A stretch of 64,000 nucleotides of DNA, from NCBI RefSeq assembly GCF_905147365.1, contig NC_056408.1:15128001-15192000 (forward strand), in the 5' to 3' direction. Positions 31,197-43,206 of the stretch are shown one piece after another. This DNA comes from Aricia agestis (Eukaryota > Arthropoda > Insecta > Lepidoptera > Lycaenidae). Under the pieces are notes generated by a model. The model saw nothing but the letters and a program-made list of their open reading frames with translations, was not told the DNA's origin and searched no databases. Position numbers and translations under genes: made by a program. The first letter of the stretch is position 1. Each line of letters begins with the position of its first letter.

Positions 31197-32008
31197 AGGT
31201 GGCTTTCCGACCTGTGCCGCGACTGCCACGAGCGACCGCGACCGACAAAAGTTCAAATAAAATTCCACTCTATGGCCTTTTTTCATGGGGAAATGCTTTA
31301 CGCATCCCTGGCGATTGGGGATATCGGCCGGGGTGGGACTACACTCCAGTCTACTCCTCCCCTCTGCAGGTACGATATAACCTACCGCAACTCTCCGTTG
31401 TTGTTGTAGAGTTGCCACTCTGGGGCCTAGGCCCTAGACTATAGGTTTCATTTTCCTTCACGCCATTACAAAGCAGCGGCGGCATGGGTCGCTACCAATG
31501 TTGGTAATAAATAAAATCCCACCAAAAACATAAAAGTAAAAAAGAGCCAAGATCAATACAAACATTATGCTTGTCTATGGACTTCGCCGTAAAAAGAATG
31601 GAGATCTAAATGATTGTCAAGTTCTATGGAAAATTGAAACATTTAAGTAATAGGAACCAAATAACATTATGAACAAATAGAGTCTATTAACTATTTCTTT
31701 GCTTTATTTAATATCTATAACAATTGCTGTTATTTAAATAATGTGAGATCTTAAAGTAGATTAGATCTAACTTGGCCAAGTGCCAACACACGGTGCTGCT
31801 CGCCAGTTCAGTAATGCTTGAACTTGGCTTGACACGCTACCGCGTATCTAGATCTACTTTAAATAATCATCATAATATTATAACACATCATATCACAATA
31901 CTTATAATCATCATAATTATATTATAATCATAAACACATCATAAAGTGGCATTTTATTAGATTTATTGTCGCTCCCGGTCGCTCGCGGCAAAGATCGGAA
32001 AGCCACTT
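31197..32008. mobile_element. MITE family S, long member
   Basis: Left AGGTGGCTTTCCGACC and right AAAGATCGGAAAGCCACTT are the inverted ends seen at 5926-6174. This copy is 812 bp and contains a nested inverted pair around ACTTGGCCAAGTGCC (about 31745-31865). The overlapping 81-codon ORFs on both strands are not supported. Confidence 0.65.
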
Positions 32009-32199
32009 GTTTGTACAATTTAATAAAATGTCACAACCGCGGAGTTCCCACGTCGAATCGTAACGAAAAAAATTTAGAAATCAAACAACAGCAAAAGATT
32101 TGTAAAACTTCGTACATAATATGCTAATGTAATATAATATGATGTGAATATTTACCGTGGAAAAAGTACCTCGACGATGGCAACTCAACAATGCAACGT

Positions 32200-33000
32200 C
32201 AAAATTCATTTATCGCGCGGGAACCGTAGATTTTTTCGGGATAAAAAGTATCCTATGTCCTATCCCGGGACTCAAAGTATCTATATCTATACATCTATAT
32301 ATATAAAACTCAAAGGTGACTGACTGATTGACATAGTGTTCTATCAACTCACAGCCCAAGCCGCTGGACGGATCGGGCTGAAATTTGGCATGCAGGTAGA
32401 TGTTATGACGTAGGCATCCGCTAAGAAAGGATTTTGATAAATTCCAACCCCAAGGGGTTCAAATCTGGGATGAAAGTTTGTATATAATAATACTTCTTAA
32501 TGCGAGCGAAGCCGCGGGCAAGAGCTCGTATTATTATAAAACAAAGTCGGTTTTTTCCCCTCATGTCCCTTTGTTCCCTTTAATCTTTGAAACAACGCAA
32601 CGGATTTTGATGATTCTATCAGTGTTAGATATCCCATTTGTCGAAGAAGGCTATATGCTATATTTTATCACGTTAAGACTAATAGGAGCGAAGAAATAGA
32701 GGAAAATGTGGAAAAAAACGGGGAAAATTATTTGAAAGGGCTTATCTCGCGAACTATTGGAGCAATTTTTATGTTATTTGGCACCGATAAGAAGTAGACC
32801 ACGTGAAGGATCATAGGCTATCGATTTTAATCATTTTTTCAGTGGCTATATATTTTATACCCGTGCGACGCCGGGGCGGGTCGCTAGTTTAATATATACC
32901 TTTCAGGAAAATCGGTTTAGCGGTTTGAGTGTAAAGAGGTATTAACATACAGTTAGGCGGACAGACACATTATTGCATTTAATATAACATTAGTATGAGA
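32200..33000 (-). repeat. Helitron-like R2 interrupted by R5 and R6
   Basis: The R2 halves CGCGCGGGAACCGTAGATTT...GGGACTCAAAGTATC (to about 32283) and TTTCAGGAAAATCGGTTTAG...TATAACATTAGTATG (from about 32900) are separated by about 610 bp. The insert comprises an R5 copy (32292-32530) and an R6 copy (32535-32887). Confidence 0.7.
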
Positions 33001-33408
33001 TAATCATTGAGATATAAGGAGATAAATAATAATAAATTTATTAGTATTGCTAAAGTTTCAATAAAATATCTTTTAATTTTCCATTTGTCAGGAAGTTTTG
33101 AAATAATAATATATATTCCAATCTAACACAAGTACCGCTCTAAAATAAAATCAGGGCCAATCAATTACTATCCTAAACTAGATTAACTGTACATTTTTTC
33201 ATGATAGAACGGAAAAGAAAGAACATCCTAGTATGTCCTTACTCAAAGTTTTTACAAAAAAAAAAAAAAAAACAACCAAATCTTTTGAGACAGACAGACA
33301 CTAAACACGCTTTTGCCAAAAATAATAAGGTAAGTAAAAAAATAATTTTATTATATCAACTTCATTCGCCGTGAACTCATTCGAAACGTCAACTTTGTCA
33401 GTTCCGAC

Positions 33409-33433
33409 CAAACCGAACCGAACCGAACCGTTT
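33409..33433 (+). repeat. (ACCGA)n pentanucleotide microsatellite
   Basis: Four to five consecutive ACCGA units. The neighbouring 33005-33730 has AT-rich sequence, an A-run near 33250 and no recognisable gene. Confidence 0.85.
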
Positions 33434-33733
33434 ATCCAAAGTTCGAATTAAAAATTTGACGTTATGCAATAATTATTATTTAAATAAGAACTTTAAAAAA
33501 ATACTTTGAGTAACCATTGAACACATGGAAATTAAAAAATCGTCCAAGTGGGAGTGTTCCGTACCAAGAGCAAAAATAGTTCAAGTGCCTACCTGTTGCC
33601 ATTATATATTAGGTAGTTGCCAGCCTGGAGACTTACAGACTTAGTAATAACGTCCCATTTTTTCCCTTTGCATTTGAACTCTAAAAGTGGAATTCGACGA
33701 TGTCTTAGGTGGGTGATAGACGTACGAACTTTA

Positions 33734-34532
33734 GACCCAATTTCACCAACCTCTGTTTGTTAAATCCTAACAAGGCATTACTTGACGGACCTTGGAAAAT
33801 TAAACAGACTGTTAAAATACTTATGTCCCACAGTAAAAATTTAACAGCGGATTAGTAAATGCAATGTTAAGTGAACAACGAGTGACCAACTATCAATTCG
33901 TTCATTCTTCTTATAAGGCGAAGAAATTGCAATGTACTAGATTAATACGACATGTTTGCTGCAATGTGTCACTTTCTTCCATAGTAGTATAATAGTAGAT
34001 AATGCGACCAAATTAAAATATCACTGATCGCATACATTTGTTACGCTATAATAGTTCTTCTTAATTTACCAGGTTAATAATTATTATCTGTCAAAGATGA
34101 AAACATGAATCATAATAAAAACTTTTATTTACATATATCGGTTTGGTAATTTTGATACAAGTTAGTATATTTGCAATGTCAAGGAAAATCCGAAGGCTGA
34201 ATTTTTGGCAAAGTGAAAATAAATAATTATTCATAACTATGAAAATAATGAATAATAAGGACTTAGCGGAAACATGGCGGAAAGACTCAAAAGTCAAAAC
34301 AGATTCTTTTATTGATATTGCATATTATTATCTTTGAAAGTTGTTATTTTGACTCATATAACAGCCTGTTAAATATTTAACGGACCTCCATAGCAGGAAT
34401 TAAATTTAACCCCGTGTTAGGTGATTTAACATGACATTAGGGCATGTTGGAACGCTCGATAGCTCTAACAGGCCGTTAACTGATTTAACAAGCCATTATA
34501 TTTTATTTAACATTGCTTGATGAAACTGGGTC
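33734..34532. mobile_element. Harbinger-like element with TTA duplication
   Basis: Inverted ends GACCCAATTTCACC and GATGAAACTGGGTC, with TTA at 33731-33733 and 34533-34535. Subterminal TTAAAT/ATTTAAC motifs recur. No transposase is evident. It splits a family-U MITE whose related copy is at 50222-50415. Confidence 0.75.
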
Positions 34533-35167
34533 TTAAGCACGCGGGTTTTAAGATCGTGAACTAACTCGGCTCGACGTCGGTGACACACGAGAAGCTGGCT
34601 TACACTTGATTACCATGTTTTTTTTAATTTTTATAACACATATGATTAGGTAAACGAACAATAAATACATAAATAAACTGAGGTTGCATCCGCCCACCGA
34701 ACTGACAAGCAGAATGGCGGCTCGTGGAGTCGTGGCTCGCAATTTTGCCAGACATACGAGCGGAGAGAGCTACGAGTAAGATTTCAAGATAGTTGGATCG
34801 CCGGCAAACTTGCGCGACAATTTTCGAGTACTTTTGTGTTTTTAAGGCGAAAAAGATCGTCGAGCCATATTACTCGCACTTTAAGTCAAATGCGTTTTTG
34901 GATTTTTGGATTTGCCGAATTTGTGGAACCTTGTTTCAATATAGGCCAAAGAAAGGCAATTATAATAATTAATAAGTTATACATAACATGATATTGTTAA
35001 GTACTATAACACAAATAAATATACTTAGTATTAGCGCATAAACTTAGTATTAAAATACTATTATTTAAACGTGCTCAGAGAATGCTTCTTAAAGTGACGT
35101 TATGCCAGCCACGTCTCTTGGGCTCAGTAACTCTATATAAATGGCAAACGTTTTAAGTATCAGAAAA

Positions 35168-35430
35168 TTATACAAGATGTTAACGTGTAACACCTTTATC
35201 CTTGAAACCATCAAATGAGCCCGTCAAAATGAACAACTTTTTCTATGAGAACAATGCTGGGAACTCAAAAAAATCCGTCAAATTGCTGATCCGGGCATCC
35301 GTATGGGTATGAAGACGGCATTCTTTTTGAGTTGCCAGCATTGTTCTCATAGAAAAAATTGTTCATTTTGACGGGCTCATTTGATGGTTTCAAGGATAAC
35401 CGCGGTGTTTATACACTAACACACTGTATA
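35168..35430. mobile_element. MITE, family M (TATACAGTGTGTTAGTG ends)
   Basis: An almost complete foldback: CCTTGAAACCATCAAATGAG, CCCGTCAAAATGAACAAC and TCTATGAGAACAATGCTGG in the left arm are mirrored on the right, which ends ACACACTGTATA. A second copy is at 58354-58573. Confidence 0.75.
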
Positions 35431-35609
35431 ATTTAGAAGTAATAATTCCAAAACACAAAACAATAGAATAACAAGCCTAAAATTCCATTTTTCAAAATCG
35501 TACATATTATATACTTTCATACTTGTCCATCCAATAGAGTCAATACATACTAGATTTGTCAGAAAATTTTACAATTTTAAAAGTGGGAAACTTTAATCAT
35601 TAATGTTTA

Positions 35610-36215
35610 TGACTCCTTGGGGTAGAATTGATCAAAATCTTTTCTTAGCGGATGCCTACGTCATAACATCTACCTACATGCCAAATTTCAGCCCGATCCG
35701 TCCAGTGATTTTGGCTGTGCGTTGATAGATCACCATGTCAGTCAGTCACCTTTGATATATATAGATTCTATGTACCTACTTGTGGGACAAGTAAACTTAT
35801 TTAATTATTAATAGAAAGAAATATATAATGTTAATGACTAACATAATTGTATAAATTTGCGTATTGGTGTATTTAAAATGTTATTACTTACTCTATTCAA
35901 ATTGGTTTGTCGCTGAGTGGCATTATTATGAAATGCCTACAATTTTTGTTTTCGCGACGACATAAATTATAATATTATACACGAGCTTTTGCCCGCGGCT
36001 TCGCTCGCGTTAAGAAGTATTATTATATACAAACTTTCATCCCCTATTTTAACCCCTTGGGGTTGGAATTTATCAAAATCCTTTCTTAGCGAATGCCTTC
36101 GTCATAACATCTAGCTGCATGTAAAATTTCAGCCCGATCCGTCCAGTGGTTTGGGCTGTGCGTTGATAGATCACTATGTCAATCAGTCAGTCACCCTTGA
36201 GTTTTATATAATAAA
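35610..36215 (-). repeat. Two R5 repeats
   Basis: A partial copy at 35610-35765 (GCGGATGCCTACGTCATAAC, AGCCCGATCCGTCCAGTGAT) and a fuller one at 35978-36215 starting ACGAGCTTTTGCCCGCGGC. Both are in the same orientation, about 210 bp apart. Confidence 0.75.
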
Positions 36216-36252
36216 ATATAGAATATAGATATAGACGTTAGGTAAGTATATT

Positions 36253-36455
36253 AGATGACTCCGTTGCGCCAAAAATAGTTTCGCGCGAGAACTATTAACT
36301 ATTTCCTTCTTGTCAAAGGACCGATTTTGTCGACATTCGATTGACCATTAAATCAAAAAATCAGTCCGTCCGACTGTTTAGGCGTGAAGAGGTAACAGAC
36401 AGACAGACAGACACACTTTCGCATTTACAATATGTGATATTAGTATGGATTATGA
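36253..36455 (-). repeat. Helitron-like repeat R2
   Basis: TTAGATGACTCCGTTGCGCC at the left, GGCGTGAAGAGGTAACAG, (ACAG)n, and GATATTAGTATGGATT at the right. The next 600 bp holds a 102-codon ORF (36469) that I could not match to any family. Confidence 0.65.
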
Positions 36456-37095
36456 ACCCCGATAACTGATGAACCTTAATTATTGTCTCATCTTTATCAC
36501 GCCAGCTTTTAAACAAAAATATTATATCGAAATTGTTGGTCTGTTTGGAAACTATGATGACTACAAACATAATATAGACGTCAAACGTACGACACCTCTT
36601 AATTTCCTATTAGCTAACAGAGATGAGATGAAAAATGTGGAGAGTCCTAAACCGATAAAAGCAAATCTCTCAGTCATGTGGAGGTTACTAATGGAAAGAA
36701 AGAAAATTTCTTCTCGCCTCTCTCGCATTTATAAGAGCTTAAAATTGTTCTATATCGATTGTTATAACAAGGTTTGATTAAATAAGTTTTTTTGTTCCTC
36801 TGTACATAGTAGATTTATTTTCTTATCATTTTAATTAATGTTTAATTTGTCAAGCAAGGCCAATTTTAACATATTTTATTTTCCTAACTACATTTTAAAT
36901 TAATTATCAATTTAAGTTATACAAAACACGTCCGTTACTAACAATGTTACGCTTTCGGGCGTTAACTAAGTACAGACTTGATAATCGGAACATTTCATCG
37001 CACGTGGCTAAGGAGATACTGTAACGGAGAAAAAATGTCTCATGCACGACCTCTCTTGTAGTTATAAAATGTTAAACATGCTATTGATGCATTTC

Positions 37096-37231
37096 AGGCT
37101 CGTCAAGAGCCTGAAATGCGGCTATATAGTCCAATTCTCACACATACGATCCCGGCTTGGGTCCATTTCTCGCACATACGATCCCGCTTTGGGTCCGATT
37201 TTTGCAGTATAGGATTCCGGTTTGGGCCCGA
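37096..37231. repeat. Small hairpin plus degenerate 33-bp triplication
   Basis: TTTCAGGCTCGTCAAGAGCC is part of a 12-bp hairpin. It is followed by three imperfect copies of a unit with CACATACGATCCCGSYTTGG (37132-37231). Function unknown. Confidence 0.55.
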
Positions 37232-37966
37232 TCTCAGTATCCGATCGTGTCACACACACGCGTCATAATCATTGTGTGGGATGTGCTGCAATCGAAATGA
37301 CATTCGAGGTACGACAATCTGGCCCCTGATCAGCCTGGGAATCGAACTGGGAATCGAACCGTAGTTTTGGAAGAGATTTGCAATTTAGCTGTACCGTTAC
37401 AACCCTGTTTTGGTATAAAAAGTAGCCTATGTATTGTCCACTCGATTGTATACTTTTTTAACAGTAGACTACCATAAAATTGTCTCAGGGCTAGTAAGTA
37501 CAAACAAACAAACTCATCAATAACAGTATTATTGTACACTACTGAGCTAGTTCATACTAACAGTTTCATTACGTGGCTGCTCGCATGTTTATGTAACTAT
37601 TATATGTTGAACTATCGCTACTGGAAAAATCAATTTTCATTGCTTTCCAACAGTGATCTCTGTCAAACTGTATAGCTATAATAATAATTACCGGTTTCGC
37701 TGACGGTGCCCGGTTTCATTAAAACCAGCCTTGCTAGCATACGCCAACGAGATATCTCACTCTACACATTTTCTCGATGTTAACTGGTTTATCTCTTCAT
37801 CTCTATTGACCCTAACATGACATACATTTTTTCTCGTACGTCTGTCGTCAAAATTAAAGATAATTTTGTTATTTTTATATGTGCTATTTTTTGTCTATAT
37901 ACTAACGAACTTTAAACGAATGAGTTTATGCATATTATTGACTCGACGTATGCATATTAGCGAAAA

Positions 37967-37968
<2 letters not shown>

Positions 37969-38006
<38 letters not shown>

Positions 38007-38152
38007 GCATGGATCGTCTTACTTGTCAGACATTTAGTGATAAGCCTGCATTGTCCTAACCAAACTTGAAAATAACTCATGTTTCAACGCGGGAATCGAA
38101 CTCACGACCTCCAAGTCAAGAGCCGCGCTCTATACCACTAGACCACGGAGGC
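37969..38152 (-). repeat. SINE-1 head joined to (AT)n tract
   Basis: On the minus strand the SINE-1 tRNA-like head starts GCCTCCGTGGTCTAGTGG at 38152, with an imperfect B box GAGTTCGATTCCCG. It continues to about 38006 and stops at a 37-bp (AT)n run (37969-38005). Short ORFs reading YIYIYI on either strand are this microsatellite. Confidence 0.8.
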
Positions 38153-38280
38153 GTGGATAGCTATGATCAGCGAGGCAAGGACACAACTAGTGCTTAGTTT
38201 TTTGGTTTGGAACATATAATATAAAATTCTTTTTACTCAAATCAGAAAGTAGATTAAATAATGACATGAAATAAAAAAAT

Positions 38281-38692
38281 AAAATCGGCCAAGTGCGAGT
38301 TAAACTCGCGCACAAAGGGTTCCGTACCTCAATCGAGTAAAAATAGGCTGAAAATTGTGTTTTTTGTATGGGAGCCCCCCTTAATTATTTAATTTATTTA
38401 AATTTTATTACAGTACAAATACAACTGAGTATTTCCTGAATATTTCAAGTGCCTGTGTGTTGCAGTTATTGATATCGACCAAAAAATGGCAAAAAAAACA
38501 CGTTTGTTGTATGGGAGCCCCACTTAAATATTAATTTTATTATGTTTTTAGTATTTTTTGTTATAGCAGCAACAGATATACATAATCTGTGAAAATTTTA
38601 GATATCTCTTATCGGTTCTTCAGCCTGGGGACACACAGACAGACAAACGGACAGACATTGAAGTCTTAGTAATAGGGTCCCGTTTTTACCCT
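38281..38692 (+). repeat. R3 repeat
   Basis: AAATCGGCCAAGTGCGAGTT, AAAGGGTTCCGTACC, two TTGTATGGGAGCCCC blocks, (ACAG)n and TAATAGGGTCCCGTTTTTAC. The terminal CGGAACCCTA is missing. The 38700-39640 segment has no gene that I can support. Confidence 0.75.
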
Positions 38693-39659
38693 GGGTCTCT
38701 TTGATGCACGTTACACATTAATTTTGTTCAGGAAATAAGCTCTTACGTGCATAGGACTCACTAGTTCAGGATCTAAGCTTAGGTACATGGGCTTAAGCCC
38801 TTTCTTCTACAAGCTCTTGGGTGCACGGACCCCTATCTTAAGACCACAAATTCCCGATGTCTGAATTGCAATCAAATATAATAATTCAAACATGATGATT
38901 ATTTTGCACATTGCACATCCTTTTAAGCCTTTGCGGACCTTTATTCAAAATAATAGCCATAAAAACACATAATTATTTGATGCTAAATACACTTAATAAA
39001 ATTTAAGTACGTGATGTTTAAGGGGATTTTACGAGATATTTTAATATTTTTTGTTGTAAATTAGATTGAAAAAAAAAACTGAAGTTCCTGCTTATGCATT
39101 TACTCACGTCATAAAATAAGTTTAGCAAAATTATCCTTATCATCTGCGATTTAAAAATAAATAAATAAAATAAGTCATAATTTTTATTGTTTTTGTTGTT
39201 ATACAGCATGATAAAAATATTATAATTAATTGTTGAATAGCTTTAAAAGGGCACCTTACACGGGTCCATGCACTATAATAATATGTATTATAGATCAAGC
39301 GACGCAAGCAATTTGTACAAACGTGTAAAGGGGTGTATTGTAAGTCTTAATAAGAATAATTAATAATATCTCTAAACCTAAAGTTAGCTATATATAAAAT
39401 CGTTTGTAACTTCCTTTATCGATTTGAAGGAAAATACGCCTTTATTTGACCCATTACGTAAATTGTCCCTTTACCGCCGTAACCCTTGGCCACGACATTG
39501 GCTTTTACTTTTTAATATTTTCGCAAACCAGGTTGCGACCAATATTTTGCAATGTCAATATTGTTTTATTTTACGTATATGGCTAATGAGCATACGAGTC
39601 GCCTGATGGAGTGATGAAGACCTCTATACGAGTTCCTTGACGTATAATATAAAGTACAA

Positions 39660-39836
39660 CTTGTAACATGCTATGGAATGTTCAAAGTCGAATGTTACAT
39701 TACACGCGAATGCTCGTCAGTCAGGGAGATAGTATTGTAATATAATGCTCAAAGTCGAATCTTGTTACATTACACGTGTGTAATGTAATGCTCAAAAACG
39801 AATCTATAATGTTACATTACATGTGAATGCTCGCGG
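39660..39836 (+). repeat. Imperfect approximately 60-bp triplication
   Basis: Three imperfect units share AATGYTCAAARTCGAAT and GTTACATTACAYGNGAATGC, at about 39672, 39746 and 39787. Origin not recognised. Confidence 0.6.
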
Positions 39837-39872
39837 TGAGGGAGCACCATTAGAGTATTTTAGGATTTTATT

Positions 39873-39935
39873 AACCGACTTCCAAAAAACGAGGAGGTTA
39901 TAATATTATGTTCGGCTGTGGATTTTTTTTTTTTC
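39873..39935 (+). repeat. R4 element, 5' end only
   Basis: AACCGACTTCCAAAAAACGA and GGAGGTTATAATATTATG, then a T-run. Everything downstream is lost. Confidence 0.65.
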
Positions 39936-39956
39936 ACTCAACATTTGGGGTAGAGT

Positions 39957-40154
39957 CAGTGCCGTAAATAGGGCGGTGCCACCGGTGCCCAGGCACAGGG
40001 CGTAGACTCTGGGGGGATCGCAAGAATGGCCAGACCAGAGGGGCCTAATACGTAGCATTGCTCGGGTACCTATAATATCTTAAAAAGAAACAGGGGCACA
40101 GTTATAGAATCTCGCACACGGCACAGGGCGCAAAAAATCCTATTTACGGCACTA
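39957..40154. mobile_element. hAT-like MITE with 8-bp target duplication
   Basis: Terminal CAGTGCCGTAAATAGG and its inverted counterpart (15 of 16 match). GGTAGAGT occurs exactly on both sides (39949-39956 and 40155-40162). An 8-bp TSD with CAGTG-type ends is the hAT signature. No ORF. Confidence 0.85.
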
Positions 40155-40632
40155 GGTAGAGTCCAAGGCAGGTAGGTGCTTATTATTATTATATTTCTAC
40201 TAGTATAGTCACATACTTCTATAGGTACTTTTGATATTTAATACGAAATTGTGTAAATCATCTCGTTGCTTAAGCCATATAATATATAGTTCTTTTAAAC
40301 GAAAGCATCTTATCTTTCCGGCGGAAGCACTTAGCCATCTTCAACTAAATTGATTCGATTGTATCTCGTAAACTGTCGCTACTCCACCGTGAAGGAAGCT
40401 CAGTGAATGGGGCCGTGAATGGGCCGTTTAAGGACCGATTGCGCAGCGACAGACCTAACGCGATCGCCACAGGATATGAGGGTGTAACTGCACTTAATTA
40501 CGGTTTGTCACCTACCCACCCATCCTCGTTAACCAATCAGTTATTACCAAGGGAAGTATGGTATGGTTTATGAACCGGATGGTCGATATTTGACAGAATC
40601 TGAAGCCGGTAAAATCGTATATCGCTAAATTT

Positions 40633-40711
40633 GGACGGAACCTAAGGTCTCAAGTGTTTTAACACTTGAGACCTTAGGTTCCGTCCGTAAGAGAATTATT
40701 TATAATTCTCT
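40633..40711. repeat. Two adjacent perfect inverted duplications
   Basis: GGACGGAACCTAAGGTCTCA... (40633-40658) and its exact complement (40661-40686) are separated by TT. Immediately after, AGAGAATTA and TAATTCTCT pair around TTTA. An R1 retroposon starts right after the second hairpin. Confidence 0.85.
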
Positions 40712-40888
40712 TTTTTTTTATGAAATAAGGGGGCAAACGAGCAAACGATCACCTGATGGAAAGCAACTTCCGTCGCCCATGGACACTCGCAGCATCAGAA
40801 GAGCTGCAGGTGCGTTGCCGGCCTTTATAGATATTACAGTATTTCTCCGGTCGAGCCGGCCCATTCGTGCCGAAGCATGGCTCTCCCG
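40709..40888 (-). repeat. R1 retroposon with large internal deletion
   Basis: Poly-T, GCAGCATCAGAAGAGCTGC and GTGCGTTGCCGGCC are followed directly by TTTCTCCGGTCGAGCCGGC. The middle about 120 bp is gone. Confidence 0.8.
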
Positions 40889-41011
40889 CGTGTAAATAAT
40901 TTTCAAGAATGCTGCAAGTTCGAAGCCTAAGTTTTGTCTGTCGGACACTATAATTCCTCTACATTTAGTTGCTTATTGTAAAAAATATTATACTTATTGT
41001 TTAAAGATAAC

Positions 41012-41135
41012 CTAGTCCATACTAGTATCATAAAGCGGAAGAGTTTGTTCGTTTGTTTGAACGCGCTAATCTCAGGAACTACTAGTCTGATTTAAAAAAT
41101 TCTTTCAGTGTTAGATAGCCCATTTATGGCCCAGA
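41012..41135 (+). repeat. R6 repeat fragment
   Basis: CATAAAGCGGAAGAGTTTG, ACGCGCTAATCTCAGGAAC and AGTGTTAGATAGCCCATTTA match R6 copies in inverse order to 21490-21855. Confidence 0.6.
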
Positions 41136-41360
41136 AAGAAGAAACAATTTTTTTTCCTGATTCCCATTTCTTAGTCCTGAAAGAAGCTATGAAAACATTT
41201 TGTGGATATGAGTTCGGCTTTTCCAGCACAAATGGATGTTCTTAGGAAATATCTTCCTAAATCGCTGTCTTTTGCAAATGTCAACGAACTAAGGTCAATG
41301 TATGTTAAATGTTAATTGGCACTCCTTGTAATTAAATTTTGGATGATAAAAATAAACTTA

Positions 41361-41618
41361 ATATACCTAGCGGAATAGAGCAACAATCTCGAGCTGTCAA
41401 ACGTAACCGAAATTGGTTTCATCTGTGTGTAAAAATATGTGTACGTATACATTTACACAAGCATGTCATTAAATTGTCAACTTGCGGCACGTGCCGACTG
41501 GACGTAAAAAAAAAGAGTGCTGCTGTCATGTATCACACGTCTCTTTTCACCACGCAGTGTTACTGATAGTGGCATCTCTCTTGCTCAGGCCTTTGTTTCT
41601 CTATTCCGCTAGGTATAT
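41361..41618. mobile_element. MITE with TTA duplication (ATATACCTAGCGG ends)
   Basis: ATATACCTAGCGGAATAGAG and CTCTATTCCGCTAGGTATAT are exact inverted termini. TTA flanks both (41358-41360 and 41619-41621), a Harbinger-type duplication. The right part reappears, without the left, at 56844-56965. Confidence 0.8.
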
Positions 41619-41748
41619 TTACTTTATGGATGATACATAATTGGTATGTCACTTAAATTATGATGTCCAAACTATTAAATAGAATTTGATGAAATTTTGT
41701 AACGAAATACTTTGAGACCTGAGAAAGTACATAGCATATTACTATTAA

Positions 41749-42001
41749 ACAGGATGTAACGAAACTAAGTGATAGTTTATGGTGTGTATAAATAATATAT
41801 TCTAACTTCTATGTGAAGAATTCATTGTGAAAGTAGCAGCGCTGAAAGAGCCATTTTTTTGTGATTTGTATGGGCAAGCGACCCAGCGTCAAGATTTTTC
41901 CATACAATTAAAGTCAAAAAATGCTCTTTCAGTGCCACTACTTTTACAGTGAACTCTATACACCCTAAAGTATTCGCACTTAGCTTTGTTACACCTTGTA
42001 T
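41749..42001. mobile_element. Second copy of the ACAGGGTGTAAC MITE
   Basis: AACAGGATGTAACGAAAC, GTGAAAGTAGCAGCGCTGAA and the mirrored TTTCAGTGCCACTACTTTTA, ending TTGTTACACCTTGTA. It is more diverged between arms than 23091-23345, suggesting greater age. Confidence 0.7.
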
Positions 42002-42218
42002 AAGATGATAAATATCCTGTACTAATTATATAGAAGAGCAAATATACTTATAAAATAAACCGCTGAACCGATTTTAAAGAAATATTTGATAAAGATACGA
42101 TGAGTCCCGGAAAAGGGCATAGAATTCTGATCATCACATAAAAAGGTTATATTATGTAGTTCCAGTGCGATGAGTTGATTTCGGTGCAACGATTTACGAG
42201 CAACATCTCTCCATACTA

Positions 42219-42417
42219 TCCATACTAATAATATTATAAATGCGAAAGTGTGTCTGTCTGTCTGTTACCTCTTCATGGCCAAACCATTGAACCAATTTTG
42301 CTGAAACTTGAAATGGAGATACTTTGAGTCCCGGGAATGGACATAGGATACTTTTTATCCCGGAAAAATTCCCGGTATAAACAAATTTTGGCGCAACGGA
42401 GTTGCGGGCGTCATCTA
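42219..42417 (+). repeat. Helitron-like repeat R2, near-complete copy
   Basis: TCCATACTAATAATATTATA, (GTCT)n, GGACATAGGATACTTTTTAT and GTTGCGGGCGTCATCTAG. An older R2 fragment precedes it (about 42055-42200). Confidence 0.8.
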
Positions 42418-42724
42418 GTATAGTAAACAAATAGTCTTGAACTAAATAAATACTGCCTTGAATTAAGTATCACAAATAGTCAAAAACTCTAAATTAATCA
42501 TTATTACTAGCTTAATACCCTTGGCCATGTCTATACGTAGCTTTTATTACATTTATTACAATCCTGTCAAACTATTTTGCAATTTTGCCCAAATGTGTAT
42601 ATCGTAAAGGTAAAAAATCTTCTATATATTAATTTTCTCAGGACTTAATTTTCTCCATAGCAAATTTAATCAAAATCGGATCAGTGGTTTAAACATACAC
42701 ACAAAAACTCAATTCCGCATTTAT

Positions 42725-42890
42725 GAAATTTTAGCTGACCCGGCAACGTTGTTTTGCCCCAATACGTTGTAACTTGTATTGGGGTATGAAGAATAAATGT
42801 GAGATGATTCTCAGACCTACCCGATATGCACACAAAATTTGATCAAAATCGGTTCAGCTGTTTTGAAAACTCAAACTCAATTTTTTTTTC
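42725..42890 (-). repeat. R7 repeat
   Basis: TTTTAGCTGACCCGGCAACG, GATTCTCAGACCTACCCGA and AAAATCGGTTCAGCTGTTTT. A related fragment (ACCTTCCCTGGACTTCCAC, CCGTTATCGAGTTTTAGCG) lies at 43380-43555. Confidence 0.6.
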
Positions 42891-43042
42891 AGAATAAATT
42901 TTTGCAAATGTTCTCTGAAAGTCTACATGATGCCTACCACCGGTTGGAACTAACCCGGCGAGAAGAACCGACGTAAGAAACTCGCACGAGGCCCACTTTT
43001 TTACCAAAAAAAGAACAAACACCGCGATATGAATTAGAAGTA

Positions 43043-43206
43043 TTTTTTTTTTATGAAATAAGGGGGCAAACGAGCAAACGGGTCACCTGATGGAAAGCAA
43101 CTTCCGTCGCCCATGGACACTCGCAGCATCAGAAGAGCTGCAGGTGCGTTGCCGGCCTTCTAAGGGGTAATAGGGGAAGGTAGGGAAGGGAATAGGGGAG
43201 GGGATT
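43043..43206 (-). repeat. R1 retroposon, truncated
   Basis: Poly-T to GGGAATAGGGGAGGGGA. In family orientation the 5' half (CGGCGAAACACAG onward) is missing, as in a 5'-truncated retroposon. Confidence 0.8.

Noticed and set aside
31173..31444. Overlapping 81-codon ORFs on both strands
   Set aside because: They lie inside a long family S MITE and show no domain-like pattern or splice context.
36469..36777. 102-codon ORF
   Set aside because: AT-rich, starts at the edge of an R2 repeat, no motif recognised, no flanking splice sites consistent with an exon.
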